Assembly (NCBI GenBank): GCA_040222235.1
Contig: JAVKDO010000142.1
Coordinates: 1 to 64,000 of the forward strand
Length of the DNA stretch: 64,000 nt
Direction of reading: 5' to 3'
Origin: UBA6059 sp040222235
GTDB taxonomy: Bacteria > Bacteroidota > Bacteroidia > Cytophagales > Cyclobacteriaceae
A program made the translations under genes and the position numbers. Shown here one piece after another: positions 16,490-25,647 of this stretch. Position 1 is the stretch's first letter. Each line of letters begins with the position of its first letter. The notes beneath the pieces were generated by a model. That model was not told the DNA's origin. It searched no databases and was given only the letters and a program-made list of their open reading frames with translations.

Positions 16490-17605
16490 CTAAATGACCT
16501 CTATGCTCTCGGGCACTTCATACCCAAACTCCTTCATCGCAAAACCCCATCGATCCAGTATGGTACCTAGCTCAGTCTGGGTAATGGCGTGTTTGTTTTT
16601 CTTGTAACTCTTCTGCTGTTTTAGATATTGCTCAAAATGTACCCAAGCCTTAGGAAACTCCCCTAGCGGAAACCTATCATACACCTCTCCTAGTACCTTC
16701 CTAGGGTCTTGCTCCAAGTCATCGAAAGCGAACTCAAAGTATTGCTCCTTTGGGACTTGATGGCTATCAGTGATGATAGCATGCATCAACCAATCATACA
16801 CCTCGACAATCATTGACTGGATTTCCTCCTCGTCGAAATTCTGAAGCTGGAGCGTGGGCATCAATTGAGTAAAGAAATTCTTCGTTGACAGGTAGACAAT
16901 TACTGGATTGCGATGAATATGGATGAAACTGCCATTAGGATACATCTCCAATAAGGTACTGATTCGGCCAGTATTCACAGGATTCTTCACTACTGGAAAT
17001 CTTCCTTTGGTGTCCAAAGTAGCCTTGTGTATCAGTCTTCGGTAATCAAGCTTCCATCTCTCCTTTTCTTTTGAGCTTATCTCGAAACCAACTGCTTCTC
17101 GATAGTGCTTTGCATATTCTCTAGGGAAATAGAAGAAGTTGTAATAAGAATGCGGATTCATGTTGCCAAGAGCAAATTCATCCTCTTGCGGGAGATTAAT
17201 CCCGAGCTTCATATTATCTCCAGGACGCCTATCTGGCATATTTAGTCTCATGAAAGTCTTGAATATCGACTTGCTGGAAAGGTTATTGGGAAACACACTT
17301 TGGTAGGTGGTCAAGTAGCCTGCATTTGGATCTTGACATAGTATATTGTGCAGATGCGTAGTACCACTTCTCCAATGTCCCAAAATGAATAAGGGCGGTG
17401 CTTCTGGAGAATAATTAGCTAACACCTTATCGAAATAGAACTTCTCGTACCAATGAAAAGGGCTAATCAATAAGGTAATCAGGGCGGTACCATAGGTCTT
17501 AAGCGCATAATTGATATCTACGCTATTCTTGCTTAGCAGCTTAATATTATTCGAGAATGTGCCTCCTATGATGGTAGAGATGGGAGGTATTTTAAATTCC
17601 GACAT
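16490..17605 (-). CDS. Sulfotransferase family protein
   Basis: 371 residues. The 5'-phosphosulfate-binding loop is GHWRSGTTHLHNIL (about 76-89), followed by the catalytic-core segments QSVFPNNLSS and PQEDEFALGN, and the 3'-phosphate motif FIHIHRNPVIVYLST with R and a Ser/Thr. These define the PAPS-dependent sulfotransferase fold; the acceptor is not predictable (glycan, lipid or small molecule). A hydrophobic segment near residues 40-55 may attach it to the membrane. It is divergent from the efflux operon. Confidence 0.85.
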   Translation of the reverse strand: MSEFKIPPISTIIGGTFSNNIKLLSKNSVDINYALKTYGTALITLLISPFHWYEKFYFDKVLANYSPEAPPLFILGHWRSGTTHLHNILCQDPNAGYLTTYQSVFPNNLSSKSIFKTFMRLNMPDRRPGDNMKLGINLPQEDEFALGNMNPHSYYNFFYFPREYAKHYREAVGFEISSKEKERWKLDYRRLIHKATLDTKGRFPVVKNPVNTGRISTLLEMYPNGSFIHIHRNPVIVYLSTKNFFTQLMPTLQLQNFDEEEIQSMIVEVYDWLMHAIITDSHQVPKEQYFEFAFDDLEQDPRKVLGEVYDRFPLGEFPKAWVHFEQYLKQQKSYKKNKHAITQTELGTILDRWGFAMKEFGYEVPESIEVI

Positions 17606-17678
17606 AAGTCAAGAGTAATACACTTTCGTTTAAATTAGCATTGTTCGACAGGCAATATTTATTAATCACCCCAAATCT

Positions 17679-19889
17679 ATGCGAAGCAATCGGCTGTATT
17701 CTTTTTTCATCGTGATCATCACTTATGTCCTTGCCTACTATGCTGCGATTTACAGTCTGGACATGGGACTCCTAGCCGATCCCTTATGGAATGCACTCTT
17801 TGCAGATGTCATTGCCACAATTATCGTCTTCATCATGAGCATGATTTTTCGGAACTCAAGTCTATACGATCCCTACTGGAGTGTAGCTCCCGTTCTGGTT
17901 ATTTACTTCTTCTTACATCTGGCACCTGAGGGCAATGCGACCAGACAACTGCTCATGCTTGGTGTGATGTGGCTCTGGGCCATTCGCCTCACATTGAACT
18001 GGGCTCGTGGATGGCCAGGTTTGGTGCATGAAGATTGGCGTTATGTTGACCTTGCCAAGAAGACAGGTGTCTTCTATCCACTCGTAAGTCTTTCGGGCAT
18101 CCATCTCTTCCCTACAGTACTAGTCTTTATGGGGTGTATCCCTGTTTTCTATGCTGCCCAGTCTACAGCACCTCTCAACTTCCTGGACTACCTCGCGGTT
18201 TTTGTAGCTATTCTGGGTACGGTCCTTGAGCTAATAGCTGATGAGCAATTGAAAGTATTCGTGAAGACTAACACGGATAAGACAGCCGTAATGACGCGTG
18301 GCATCTGGGCGTACTCCAGACATCCCAACTATCTGGGTGAAATCACTTTCTGGCTCGGCCTATTCATCTTCGCGCTTGCGGTGGATCCAAGTGCTTATTG
18401 GTGGACAGGTGTAGGCTTCCTGGCAATGCTATTTCTCTTCGTGGGCATCAGCATACCGATGATGGATAAGCATCATCTGGCCAAGCGACCCAAGTATCAG
18501 GAGGTGATGGATCAGATTCCCGGCCTGCTCCCCCTACCGGGAAAGAAGTTCAAGGCCACTGCCATCATTCTGATAAGTCTTACGACGGTATCATTGTCCG
18601 CACAAGCGCCGACGTACGATCTTAATGCGTGCCTGGAACTTGCTCTTAAAAACAATGCCGATGTAAGAAAAATGGATTTGACACATCAGTCTAGGATGTT
18701 GGAACTGGATCAATCAAAAAAAAAACTTCTGCCGGAAGTAAGCTCTAGAGTCAACTATCTCTGGTATTGGAATGATTTGCCCACCTATTACTTTCCTGGC
18801 GCTGAGGGAAATATCCTATCCGGTGGTGCATCCGATGGTCCATATGCTGTAGGTCTCGGGCTACCGCAAAACCTGTTTGTGGGATTTGATATCAATAAGC
18901 GGCTCTATGATCAGAGAATTTGGCACGGTAAGGCTGCCATAGAGACGATGACGCTCACCAATTCGCTAGAGTATAAGAAGCAACGTAATGAAACAATATA
19001 TACAGTCGCCAATAGTTATTACCGAGCTATCGGCTTAAAAAAAAACGCCAGTTTGCTGTTAGCTAATCAGGAATGGCTAGAGCAAATGTCCAGCACATTG
19101 GCTGTACAAGTTGAGCAGGGTTTCGCTCCTGAGACCGCATTGCTAGAAGTCAATCTTAAAAAAAAAGAATTGGCGCTCAAACTAATCGATCTTGAAAATG
19201 GCTACAGTCAGCTACTCAGATATATCCAAATGCTCGTAGGTCTAGCGCCTACCGGAGAAATGACGCTCGAGGCATCTGGTGAAACGGCCTGGCTTACACA
19301 AGTCACCGAAATAGACAAGACTAAGGAAAGCACGGAAGCGCAATTACTTTCTCAAAAGAAGACCCTCAACGAACTAATGTACAAAGTGGAGTCAGCGGAC
19401 TACCTCCCATCGGTGGATCTCAATGCAGACTTTCAATGGCAAGCGCAGCGAGAGAACTTCGGGTTCTTCGATGGAAATGAATGGCAGAACATCAATCTAC
19501 TCGGCTTGGACATCAATATACCAATCTACTCGGGTGGTAACAAGACCGTGGCTAAGCAGCAGCTCGTCATTGAGAACCAAAAACTGGACATTGATAGAAC
19601 ACAGCTTTACTCTTATCAGGAACTCTCGCGCGCCAAAGCAAATGAGGATTATAAGAGTCTGGTCGAGCGACTAAAGGTGACCAAAGAGTATCTTGAGTTG
19701 AGGGTACAGATGTATAATCTGACCAAGCTTAAATATGAGCAGGAAGTCTCCACCATGAATGAGTTGATGGAAGCTCAGGTCGCCAGACAGTCTGCGGAAC
19801 TGGATTTTGAAACTACCAAAAATGAATTAATTCTGGCTGGGCTCGAAGTACTCAAGGCCAACAATCAAATGGAGGTGCTATTGCCATGA
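17679..19889 (+). CDS. Fusion: DUF1295 membrane enzyme plus TolC-like outer-membrane efflux protein
   Basis: 736 residues in one frame. Residues 1 to about 287 are a DUF1295 / steroid 5-alpha-reductase-like membrane protein with about seven helices and the signature GIWAYSRHPNYLGEITFW; it ends as such proteins normally do, near LLPLPGKK. From about 289 a complete TolC-family protein begins with what looks like its own signal peptide (KKFKATAIILISLTTVSLSAQ), then DLNACLELALKNNADVRKMD, two repeated coiled-coil halves and VSTMNELMEAQVARQSAELDFET. An in-frame ATG at 18507 (Met277) could give a separate TolC product. The stop codon expected between two genes is absent. It overlaps the adaptor gene by four bases (ATGA). 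The octamer CCTACCGG lies exactly at the junction (18533-18540). Confidence 0.88.
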   Translation: MRSNRLYSFFIVIITYVLAYYAAIYSLDMGLLADPLWNALFADVIATIIVFIMSMIFRNSSLYDPYWSVAPVLVIYFFLHLAPEGNATRQLLMLGVMWLWAIRLTLNWARGWPGLVHEDWRYVDLAKKTGVFYPLVSLSGIHLFPTVLVFMGCIPVFYAAQSTAPLNFLDYLAVFVAILGTVLELIADEQLKVFVKTNTDKTAVMTRGIWAYSRHPNYLGEITFWLGLFIFALAVDPSAYWWTGVGFLAMLFLFVGISIPMMDKHHLAKRPKYQEVMDQIPGLLPLPGKKFKATAIILISLTTVSLSAQAPTYDLNACLELALKNNADVRKMDLTHQSRMLELDQSKKKLLPEVSSRVNYLWYWNDLPTYYFPGAEGNILSGGASDGPYAVGLGLPQNLFVGFDINKRLYDQRIWHGKAAIETMTLTNSLEYKKQRNETIYTVANSYYRAIGLKKNASLLLANQEWLEQMSSTLAVQVEQGFAPETALLEVNLKKKELALKLIDLENGYSQLLRYIQMLVGLAPTGEMTLEASGETAWLTQVTEIDKTKESTEAQLLSQKKTLNELMYKVESADYLPSVDLNADFQWQAQRENFGFFDGNEWQNINLLGLDINIPIYSGGNKTVAKQQLVIENQKLDIDRTQLYSYQELSRAKANEDYKSLVERLKVTKEYLELRVQMYNLTKLKYEQEVSTMNELMEAQVARQSAELDFETTKNELILAGLEVLKANNQMEVLLP

Positions 19890-20935
19890 AATCAATTACC
19901 AACTATATCATCATAGTTCTACTTCTGGTACTCATTGGCTTGACGCTACGTAATAACAAGCAGGAGATCGACTTCAACACCGCACTTGCCGAGCAGAAAC
20001 TGGAAGCTATACCTATCAAAACAGCTACGGTCGAGCAACGACAAATAGAACGTCGACTTCCATTAGCGGGAATTATCACCGCCGAGCAAAACCTTATGCT
20101 CATGGCCCAGGCACAAGGTCGAGTTATCCGCACGCTCGTAACTGAAGGTCAAACTGTTTCCGCTGGAGATGTCATTGCTATCATTGACGATAGTTACCTC
20201 CTATCGGAAAAAGAGGTACTCATCGCCAGCCTCGAAAAACTATCAAAGGACCTTGAGCGCTACAAAGTTCTAGCCCAGAGTAAGGCGATTACCAATCAGC
20301 AACTGGAAGGTGCTCAACTCCAATACGATAATGTCAAAACGCAATACGATATACTAATCAAGCGATTGGCAGATACCAGAGTAAAGTCACCCATCGATGG
20401 TAGGATCAGCAAGCTGCTCGTGGATAAAGGAGCGATGGTAGGTGCAGGCGTGCCCATCGCTCAGATACTCAATCAATCTAGTTTCAACATACGATTCTCA
20501 GTCAATGAGCAAGAAGTGATCAAGCTCGAAACTGGCCAAACAGTAGGCTTGACAGATATCGGATTTGAAAATATCAATGGGGTAATAAGCAAAGTATCCT
20601 TATCGAAAAATCGTATGGGTAAGTATGAAGTGGAAGCCACACTGACTGGATACGATAACACACCGCTTAAATCCGATATGGTACGTAGTGCTGAGGTGAT
20701 CATTTCGGATACGACAGCCTACACACTCGTCCCGGCCAATGCAGTCATCTACAATGGAAATCAGCGTGGTGTCTACAAAGTAGATCAGACCAACGTCAGC
20801 TTTGTCCCCTTGGCCATTTCCGAGATGGCGGGTGATCTGCTCATCGTGAATGGTGAGTTGCAAGTAGGAGATCAGATCGTCAGCGAAGGACAATATCGCG
20901 TGACGGATGGAAGCGAAATAAAACTGATCCAATAG
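19886..20935 (+). CDS. RND efflux periplasmic adaptor (membrane fusion protein)
   Basis: 349 residues with an N-terminal anchor (about 5-22, YIIIVLLLVLIGLTL). The lipoyl/barrel-sandwich halves are AEQNLMLMAQAQGRVIRTLVTEGQTVSAGDVIAIID and DTRVKSPIDGRISKLLVDKGAMVGAGVPI, flanking a short coiled-coil hairpin (SLEKLSKDLERYKVLAQSKA). A beta-barrel (FNIRFSVNEQEVIKLETGQ) and a membrane-proximal domain (TAYTLVPANAVIYNGNQRGVYKV) follow. It bridges the inner-membrane pump encoded next to the TolC-like channel encoded before it. Confidence 0.92.
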   Translation: MKSITNYIIIVLLLVLIGLTLRNNKQEIDFNTALAEQKLEAIPIKTATVEQRQIERRLPLAGIITAEQNLMLMAQAQGRVIRTLVTEGQTVSAGDVIAIIDDSYLLSEKEVLIASLEKLSKDLERYKVLAQSKAITNQQLEGAQLQYDNVKTQYDILIKRLADTRVKSPIDGRISKLLVDKGAMVGAGVPIAQILNQSSFNIRFSVNEQEVIKLETGQTVGLTDIGFENINGVISKVSLSKNRMGKYEVEATLTGYDNTPLKSDMVRSAEVIISDTTAYTLVPANAVIYNGNQRGVYKVDQTNVSFVPLAISEMAGDLLIVNGELQVGDQIVSEGQYRVTDGSEIKLIQ

Positions 20936-20937
20936 CG

Positions 20938-23900
20938 ATGAACTTATCGCGCATATCTATAGAGCGGCCTACTTTACTCGCGGTACTGTTCTCAGTGCTA
21001 CTGGTGTTTGGTGCGATTAGCTATGCTTTTTTGAGTTATGAGCTGGTGCCGAAGTTTACTCCGCCAGTCATTACGGTAGTCAGCATCTATCCCGGCGCTA
21101 CTCCCGAGGAAGTGGAGACCGATGTGTCGATGGTTATCGAAGACGCCTTCTCCTCGCTGCAGAACGTCGAAACGATTCAGTCCACCTCCAGAGAGAGTTT
21201 TTCACTGGTGCGATTGGAGTTGCGGGCTGGCGCGGACACTGATCTGGCCCTACAAGAGGCGAATCGGAAACTAGTCGGCGTACTAGGTGATCTTCCATCT
21301 GAGGTAGGAAACCCGACTTTGACCCGTTTTGATTTTGACGATCTACCGATTATGCGCTTGGGACTTAGAAGTGACTTGGATGAGGTCAGCTTCAGCAGAT
21401 TCATCGAAGATCAAATCATTCCAGAGATCAATAAGATCAATGGTGTGGCGCAAGTCCGACTACTTGGAGCTGTCTCCGAAGAGGTAACGGTCAATGTCGA
21501 TCCTCAAAGGCTCAATGCCATGGGCGTGTCGCTGCTGCAGGTGGTGGGTGCGATCAATAGCTCCAATATCAGTATACCATCTGGTACCATCGAAAGCTTG
21601 AGTAATCGGCAGGGTGTCCGTTTTTCCAGTAGATTCTACTCCCTAGCGGAAATTGAAGACATCACCATCATGGATAATCCCCTGCTTGGAAGATCCGTCA
21701 AACTCAATGAAGTGGCCACTGTCACCCTCAGTAGATCATCACAAGATATTATTACTAGGATAGAAGGTGCTCCGTCTCTAGGCCTAGAAATCAAAAAACA
21801 AGGCAATGCCAATGCTGTGGATATTGCTGCGAATGTAGCGATAGCCGTATCCGAGCTGCAAGGTGATCATGGCAGTATCGGATTGCAGATCGATATCGCT
21901 CAGGACGCCTCAGAGTTCACGTTGGCAGCTGCCAATGCCGTGCGTGAAGACCTATTCATAGCTATTGCATTGGTATCACTAGTGATGCTCATCTTCCTGC
22001 ACAGCTTGCGATCTTCATTCATCGTATTCGTTTCGATACCGACTTCCATCATCGCCACCTTCACAGTGATGTATCTACTGGGGTATACACTCAACCTACT
22101 GACTTTACTTGGACTATCTCTGGCCATTGGCATACTGGTCGATGACTCCATTGTCGTATTGGAAAATATCTATCGTCACCTGGAAATGGGAAAGAACAGG
22201 GTAAAAGCTGCCTATGATGGACGAATGGAAATCGGCTATACTGCGATCACCATCACGCTGATCGATGTGGTAGTCTTTATGCCCATCATTTTCTCTGAGG
22301 GTATGGTGGCTGATCTACTCAGACAGTTCTCAGTGGTGATCGTTACTTCTACCCTCCTGAGCTTGCTGGTATCTTTTACGATAGTGCCTTACCTGGCTTC
22401 CAGAATCGGTAAAGTCGAAAAGCCAGATGCAAATAATTTATTGAGCAGGTTATCTGCTAGAATCGATCGGTCGCTCGAAGGTTGGGTGGATCGTATTGAA
22501 AGTCTGTTAAAGTGGTCCTTCGGACATCAGCGAATTGTGCTGGGAACAGCATTGCTTCTGTTAACTGCTTCATCGCTTCTCATCGTATTTGGTTTCATCG
22601 GTATTGAGTTTACCAAGGCGGGTGATCGGGGCGAGCTTATCTTCGAGCTTGAGCTACCGCAAAACACACCGCTACAGAAGACGAATGCCGCAGCATTTGA
22701 AGTGGAGTCTTACTTAAGATCTCTGCCTTTCGTGACCTCTGTCTTTACGACTGTGGGCACTACCAGCAGTGGTAGGATCAGCTCCAGCGCTTCCTATCTT
22801 GCTGAGTTCAATGTGAAGCTGACACCTAAGGAGGATCGGGACTTCTCCACCACTCAGGCATCTAGAATGATCAAGTTTAATCTTGAAGGAAGCATTCCGG
22901 GCATCAAACTTAAACCCGTAGAGATCAATATCATAGGGCTGAGAGATGACGATGCAGTTCAAGTCACGCTACTCAGCAATGATGAAGCGCTGCTTCAAGA
23001 GAAATATGAAGAAGCCTTCCGCATTCTACAAGAAACGCCCGCTACTGTAGAAGAAACCAGTTCGGCTGGCGAAGGCACCACTGAGATCGATATCCAGATC
23101 AATCGCGGTAAAGCAGACGCCCTAGGCATCAATCCTGCCATGGCCGGCATGACCCTGCGCACGGCCATCAATGGAAATAGTGATTCTAAGTTCTTGACCA
23201 ATGAAATTGAATTGCCCATCAACATACAGGTTGCGGCATGGAATAAGCAGAACATCAATGACCTCCAAACCATCTCCGTACTGAATAATCGAGGTGCGGC
23301 CATCCCTATATCAGAGTTTACGAGCAGCCAAGAGGCGCGTGCCCCTGCGACCCTTGAAAGAACCAATCGCACCCGATCTATCACGCTCAAATCGCAAATC
23401 ATCGGTAAGCCTGCTGGGAGCGTTAGCAGAGACTTTGCCAATCGGCTTGACTTTGAGAATCAGCCTGATGGTATCGAGTACCTGTTCGGAGGCCAGAGCA
23501 AAAGAACCACAGATGGTCTCAAGACCATGGCGATTGCGTTTGCCATCTCCATTATGCTGGTGTATCTGGTACTCGTCGGGTTATACGATTCGTTCTTCTA
23601 CCCTTTCGTGATTCTGTTTTCGATCCCCTTAGCAGTAATTGGTGCGTTCCTTGCGCTGGCTTTGGCCAAACAGTCGCTGAGCATCTTCTCTATACTGGGC
23701 TTGGTAATGCTGGTCGGGCTGGTAGGCAAAAATGCCATCCTAGTGGTGGACTTTGCTAATGCTTTGAGGAAGCAAGGGCATGCGATTCAAGACGCCCTGC
23801 TCCAAGCGACCAGAATGCGGTTCCGGCCTATCCTGATGACGAACCTTACCATGGTCTTCGGATTGCTCCCTATTGCACTCGCACAAGGCGCAGGAAGCGA

Positions 23901-24060
23901 ATGGAAGAATGGACTGGCCTGGGCATTGATCGGCGGCCTAGTGAGCTCTATGCTCCTTACGTTGATCGTGGTGCCTGTAGTCTACAATGCTTCCGAAAGT
24001 CTACTGCTACGCTTTGGGGTGAATCTCAATAAGCCGAAGGTTAGGATTGATAGCAACTAG
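20938..24060 (+). CDS. RND efflux pump inner-membrane subunit (HAE1/AcrB-like)
   Basis: 1040 residues, normal for the family. The start is MNLSRISIERPTLLAVLFSVLL, then the first periplasmic loop (YPGATPEEVETDVSMVIEDAF), and transmembrane helix 4 with the proton-relay motif LGLSLAIGILVDDSIVVLENIYRH (tandem Asp). The C-terminal repeat ends with VGLVGKNAILVVDFAN and MTNLTMVFGLLPIALA. It is the proton-driven drug or lipid pump of a tripartite system with the two preceding genes. It begins two bases after the adaptor stop. The DUF1295 domain fused upstream hints at a lipid or sterol-like substrate, but that is only an inference. Confidence 0.95.
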   Translation: MNLSRISIERPTLLAVLFSVLLVFGAISYAFLSYELVPKFTPPVITVVSIYPGATPEEVETDVSMVIEDAFSSLQNVETIQSTSRESFSLVRLELRAGADTDLALQEANRKLVGVLGDLPSEVGNPTLTRFDFDDLPIMRLGLRSDLDEVSFSRFIEDQIIPEINKINGVAQVRLLGAVSEEVTVNVDPQRLNAMGVSLLQVVGAINSSNISIPSGTIESLSNRQGVRFSSRFYSLAEIEDITIMDNPLLGRSVKLNEVATVTLSRSSQDIITRIEGAPSLGLEIKKQGNANAVDIAANVAIAVSELQGDHGSIGLQIDIAQDASEFTLAAANAVREDLFIAIALVSLVMLIFLHSLRSSFIVFVSIPTSIIATFTVMYLLGYTLNLLTLLGLSLAIGILVDDSIVVLENIYRHLEMGKNRVKAAYDGRMEIGYTAITITLIDVVVFMPIIFSEGMVADLLRQFSVVIVTSTLLSLLVSFTIVPYLASRIGKVEKPDANNLLSRLSARIDRSLEGWVDRIESLLKWSFGHQRIVLGTALLLLTASSLLIVFGFIGIEFTKAGDRGELIFELELPQNTPLQKTNAAAFEVESYLRSLPFVTSVFTTVGTTSSGRISSSASYLAEFNVKLTPKEDRDFSTTQASRMIKFNLEGSIPGIKLKPVEINIIGLRDDDAVQVTLLSNDEALLQEKYEEAFRILQETPATVEETSSAGEGTTEIDIQINRGKADALGINPAMAGMTLRTAINGNSDSKFLTNEIELPINIQVAAWNKQNINDLQTISVLNNRGAAIPISEFTSSQEARAPATLERTNRTRSITLKSQIIGKPAGSVSRDFANRLDFENQPDGIEYLFGGQSKRTTDGLKTMAIAFAISIMLVYLVLVGLYDSFFYPFVILFSIPLAVIGAFLALALAKQSLSIFSILGLVMLVGLVGKNAILVVDFANALRKQGHAIQDALLQATRMRFRPILMTNLTMVFGLLPIALAQGAGSEWKNGLAWALIGGLVSSMLLTLIVVPVVYNASESLLLRFGVNLNKPKVRIDSN

Positions 24061-24520
24061 GGCTTGAAAGGTTGGTTTGGCAGCAGACTTACAAAGTTTC
24101 TAAAACTTCGTAAGTCTTGCCCGGCACTAACTGGAGCGCTTTTGCAAAGCGTTCCGGTTTATCTTTTGTATTTGCAATACGGATTCACACTTGGACACGG
24201 ATTACAAATCTGCCGGAGAAAAGCACAAGCGAGGACGCTTGCCGGTGCACGTGAGTGGTGGGACGAGTATTCTACTTACTTGCCATTGACGCTGGGAGGT
24301 TTCTACTTCTGCTATACTAAACTCGTCCTACCACTAAGATTCGTTGTTTTCTCTATTGGGGGATGACTTCTTAATGTAGATTTTCCATCAACTAGTCCTG
24401 GAGTGCTTTTGCAAAGCGTTCCTATTTGTATCAGTAACCCGGCACACTTTACAAAAGTGCGGTAGGTTGCTGAGGCACAAGTGAGACACTTGCGCCAGCA
24501 ATGTACTCATCCTACGCAAC
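24061..24520. repeat. Cluster of short hairpin repeats (REP-like)
   Basis: A 460-base gene-free stretch made largely of hairpins. At 24085-24117 there is a 15-bp stem with one mismatch, also present as a perfect copy at 45157-45189. At 24133-24155 a GGAGCGCTTT-tgc-AAAGCGTTCC hairpin occurs, repeated at 24400-24422. At 24226-24241 is CAAGCG-agga-CGCTTG, with a counterpart CAAGTG-aga-CACTTG at 24478-24492. CACTTT-aca-AAAGTG is at 24445-24459. The second set (24400-24492) looks like a diverged copy of the first (24133-24241). An open frame across it is an accident of these repeats. Confidence 0.75.
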
Positions 24521-25300
24521 TTAAGTAGGAAGTGCTCCGCCGTTCACATGCAAGGTATGGGCAGATATAAAGCTGGCTTCCTTAGAGGCTAAGTACAAAT
24601 AGGCATTGCCAATATCCTCAGGCAAACCGATTCGTGCCACAGGAATCATAGCTATCCCTGCATCGATTACTTCCTTCGGCATACTATCCGTCATGTCCGT
24701 TTTGATAAAGCCTGGAGCTACCGCATTGACAGTGATACCATACCGTCCAGTCTCTTTGGCTAGCGATTTTGTAAATCCGACGATTCCAGCTTTGGTAGCT
24801 GCATAGTTGGTTTGGCCAAAGGCACCAATTGATCCATTGATAGATGATGTGTTGATGATCCGGCCATATCTCGCCTCGCGCATGATGGGTACGATTACCT
24901 TACAGGTATTAAATGTACCCGTTAGGTTAACATTAAGTACGGAGCTCCATTCTTCATCAGACATTTTCATAAAGGACTTGTCTCTGATGATACCAGCATT
25001 ATTCACTAGTATATCGACCCTTCCATACTTCTCCATGATCTGAGCTACCGCATCCTCTATTTGACTTCTAACGGTGATATCTACTTGCTGATACATGATT
25101 TTTCCACCTGTTTTCGCGATAGCGTCGGCACTGGCCTGCCCATCAATGATGTCCCACATCACTACTGTAGCTCCCGCCTTACAAAATATGCTACATGCAG
25201 CTTCTCCGATACCTTTTGCTCCTCCGGTGATAATCGCCACCTGACCTGATAGATCTCCCATACTATTCGATTTTGTATTATTGATTAATTCTTCTTTCAT
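24521..25300 (-). CDS. Short-chain dehydrogenase/reductase (FabG/PhaB-like)
   Basis: 259 residues, or 246 if it starts at the better Met at 25261 (MGDLSGQVAIITGG). The cofactor motif is TGGAKGIG, followed by NNAG, catalytic Ser in NTSSINGSIG and the YAATK catalytic pair; VAPGFIKTDM and the C-terminal HVNGGALPT also match 3-oxoacyl-ACP or acetoacetyl-CoA reductases. An acidic residue after the second strand (VVMWDI) suggests that NADH rather than NADPH may be preferred. It is not in a fatty-acid operon here, so the substrate is open. Confidence 0.9.
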   Translation of the reverse strand: MKEELINNTKSNSMGDLSGQVAIITGGAKGIGEAACSIFCKAGATVVMWDIIDGQASADAIAKTGGKIMYQQVDITVRSQIEDAVAQIMEKYGRVDILVNNAGIIRDKSFMKMSDEEWSSVLNVNLTGTFNTCKVIVPIMREARYGRIINTSSINGSIGAFGQTNYAATKAGIVGFTKSLAKETGRYGITVNAVAPGFIKTDMTDSMPKEVIDAGIAMIPVARIGLPEDIGNAYLYLASKEASFISAHTLHVNGGALPT

Positions 25301-25345
25301 GGCCGCTTCTGGTAACCTGTCGCCTCACACACTCAAATCAAAACT

Positions 25346-25624
25346 TTATTCGAAGCTACTCGGTCCTTTAGTGATCAGCTTATAGACCACCCCAATAATC
25401 ATAATGATCACCATAATAGTGAAAAATATTGCTCCAGAGCCTGCTATTACATTCAAAAATAGTAGTAGGCCACAAGTGGAGAAGCTCCTGTGATACTCCT
25501 TATCCCTAATTTGTCTAGCTTTCTTTAAAGTTCTATATCGTATGATTAGGTACACAAAGCCTATGATATAGGTAACTAGAGTAACAACTGGATTCATATA
25601 CCGATTAATTGGCTTGATAAACAT
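25346..25624 (-). CDS. Small membrane protein, unknown
   Basis: 92 residues with two hydrophobic helices (about 11-28, PVVTLVTYIIGFVYLIIR; about 52-80, LLLFLNVIAGSGAIFFTIMVIIMIIG) separated by a basic, polar loop. No family recognised. It lies 23 bases downstream of the molybdopterin oxidoreductase on the same strand, so it may be co-transcribed, but there is no sign that it is a cytochrome or iron-sulfur partner (no Cys cluster or paired His). Confidence 0.6.
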   Translation of the reverse strand: MFIKPINRYMNPVVTLVTYIIGFVYLIIRYRTLKKARQIRDKEYHRSFSTCGLLLFLNVIAGSGAIFFTIMVIIMIIGVVYKLITKGPSSFE

Positions 25625-25647
25625 TTATCATCTTTGGTCAAAGTATA

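Noticed and set aside
17679..18540. Reading the first half of the fusion as a phospholipid N-methyltransferase
   Set aside because: The RHPNYLGE signature is shared by several membrane families, but the length and the surrounding helices match DUF1295 best.
24064..24366. 100-residue open frame between the RND pump and the SDR
   Set aside because: It consists of hairpin repeats (including the repeat also found at 45157) and has no signal, domain or coupling.
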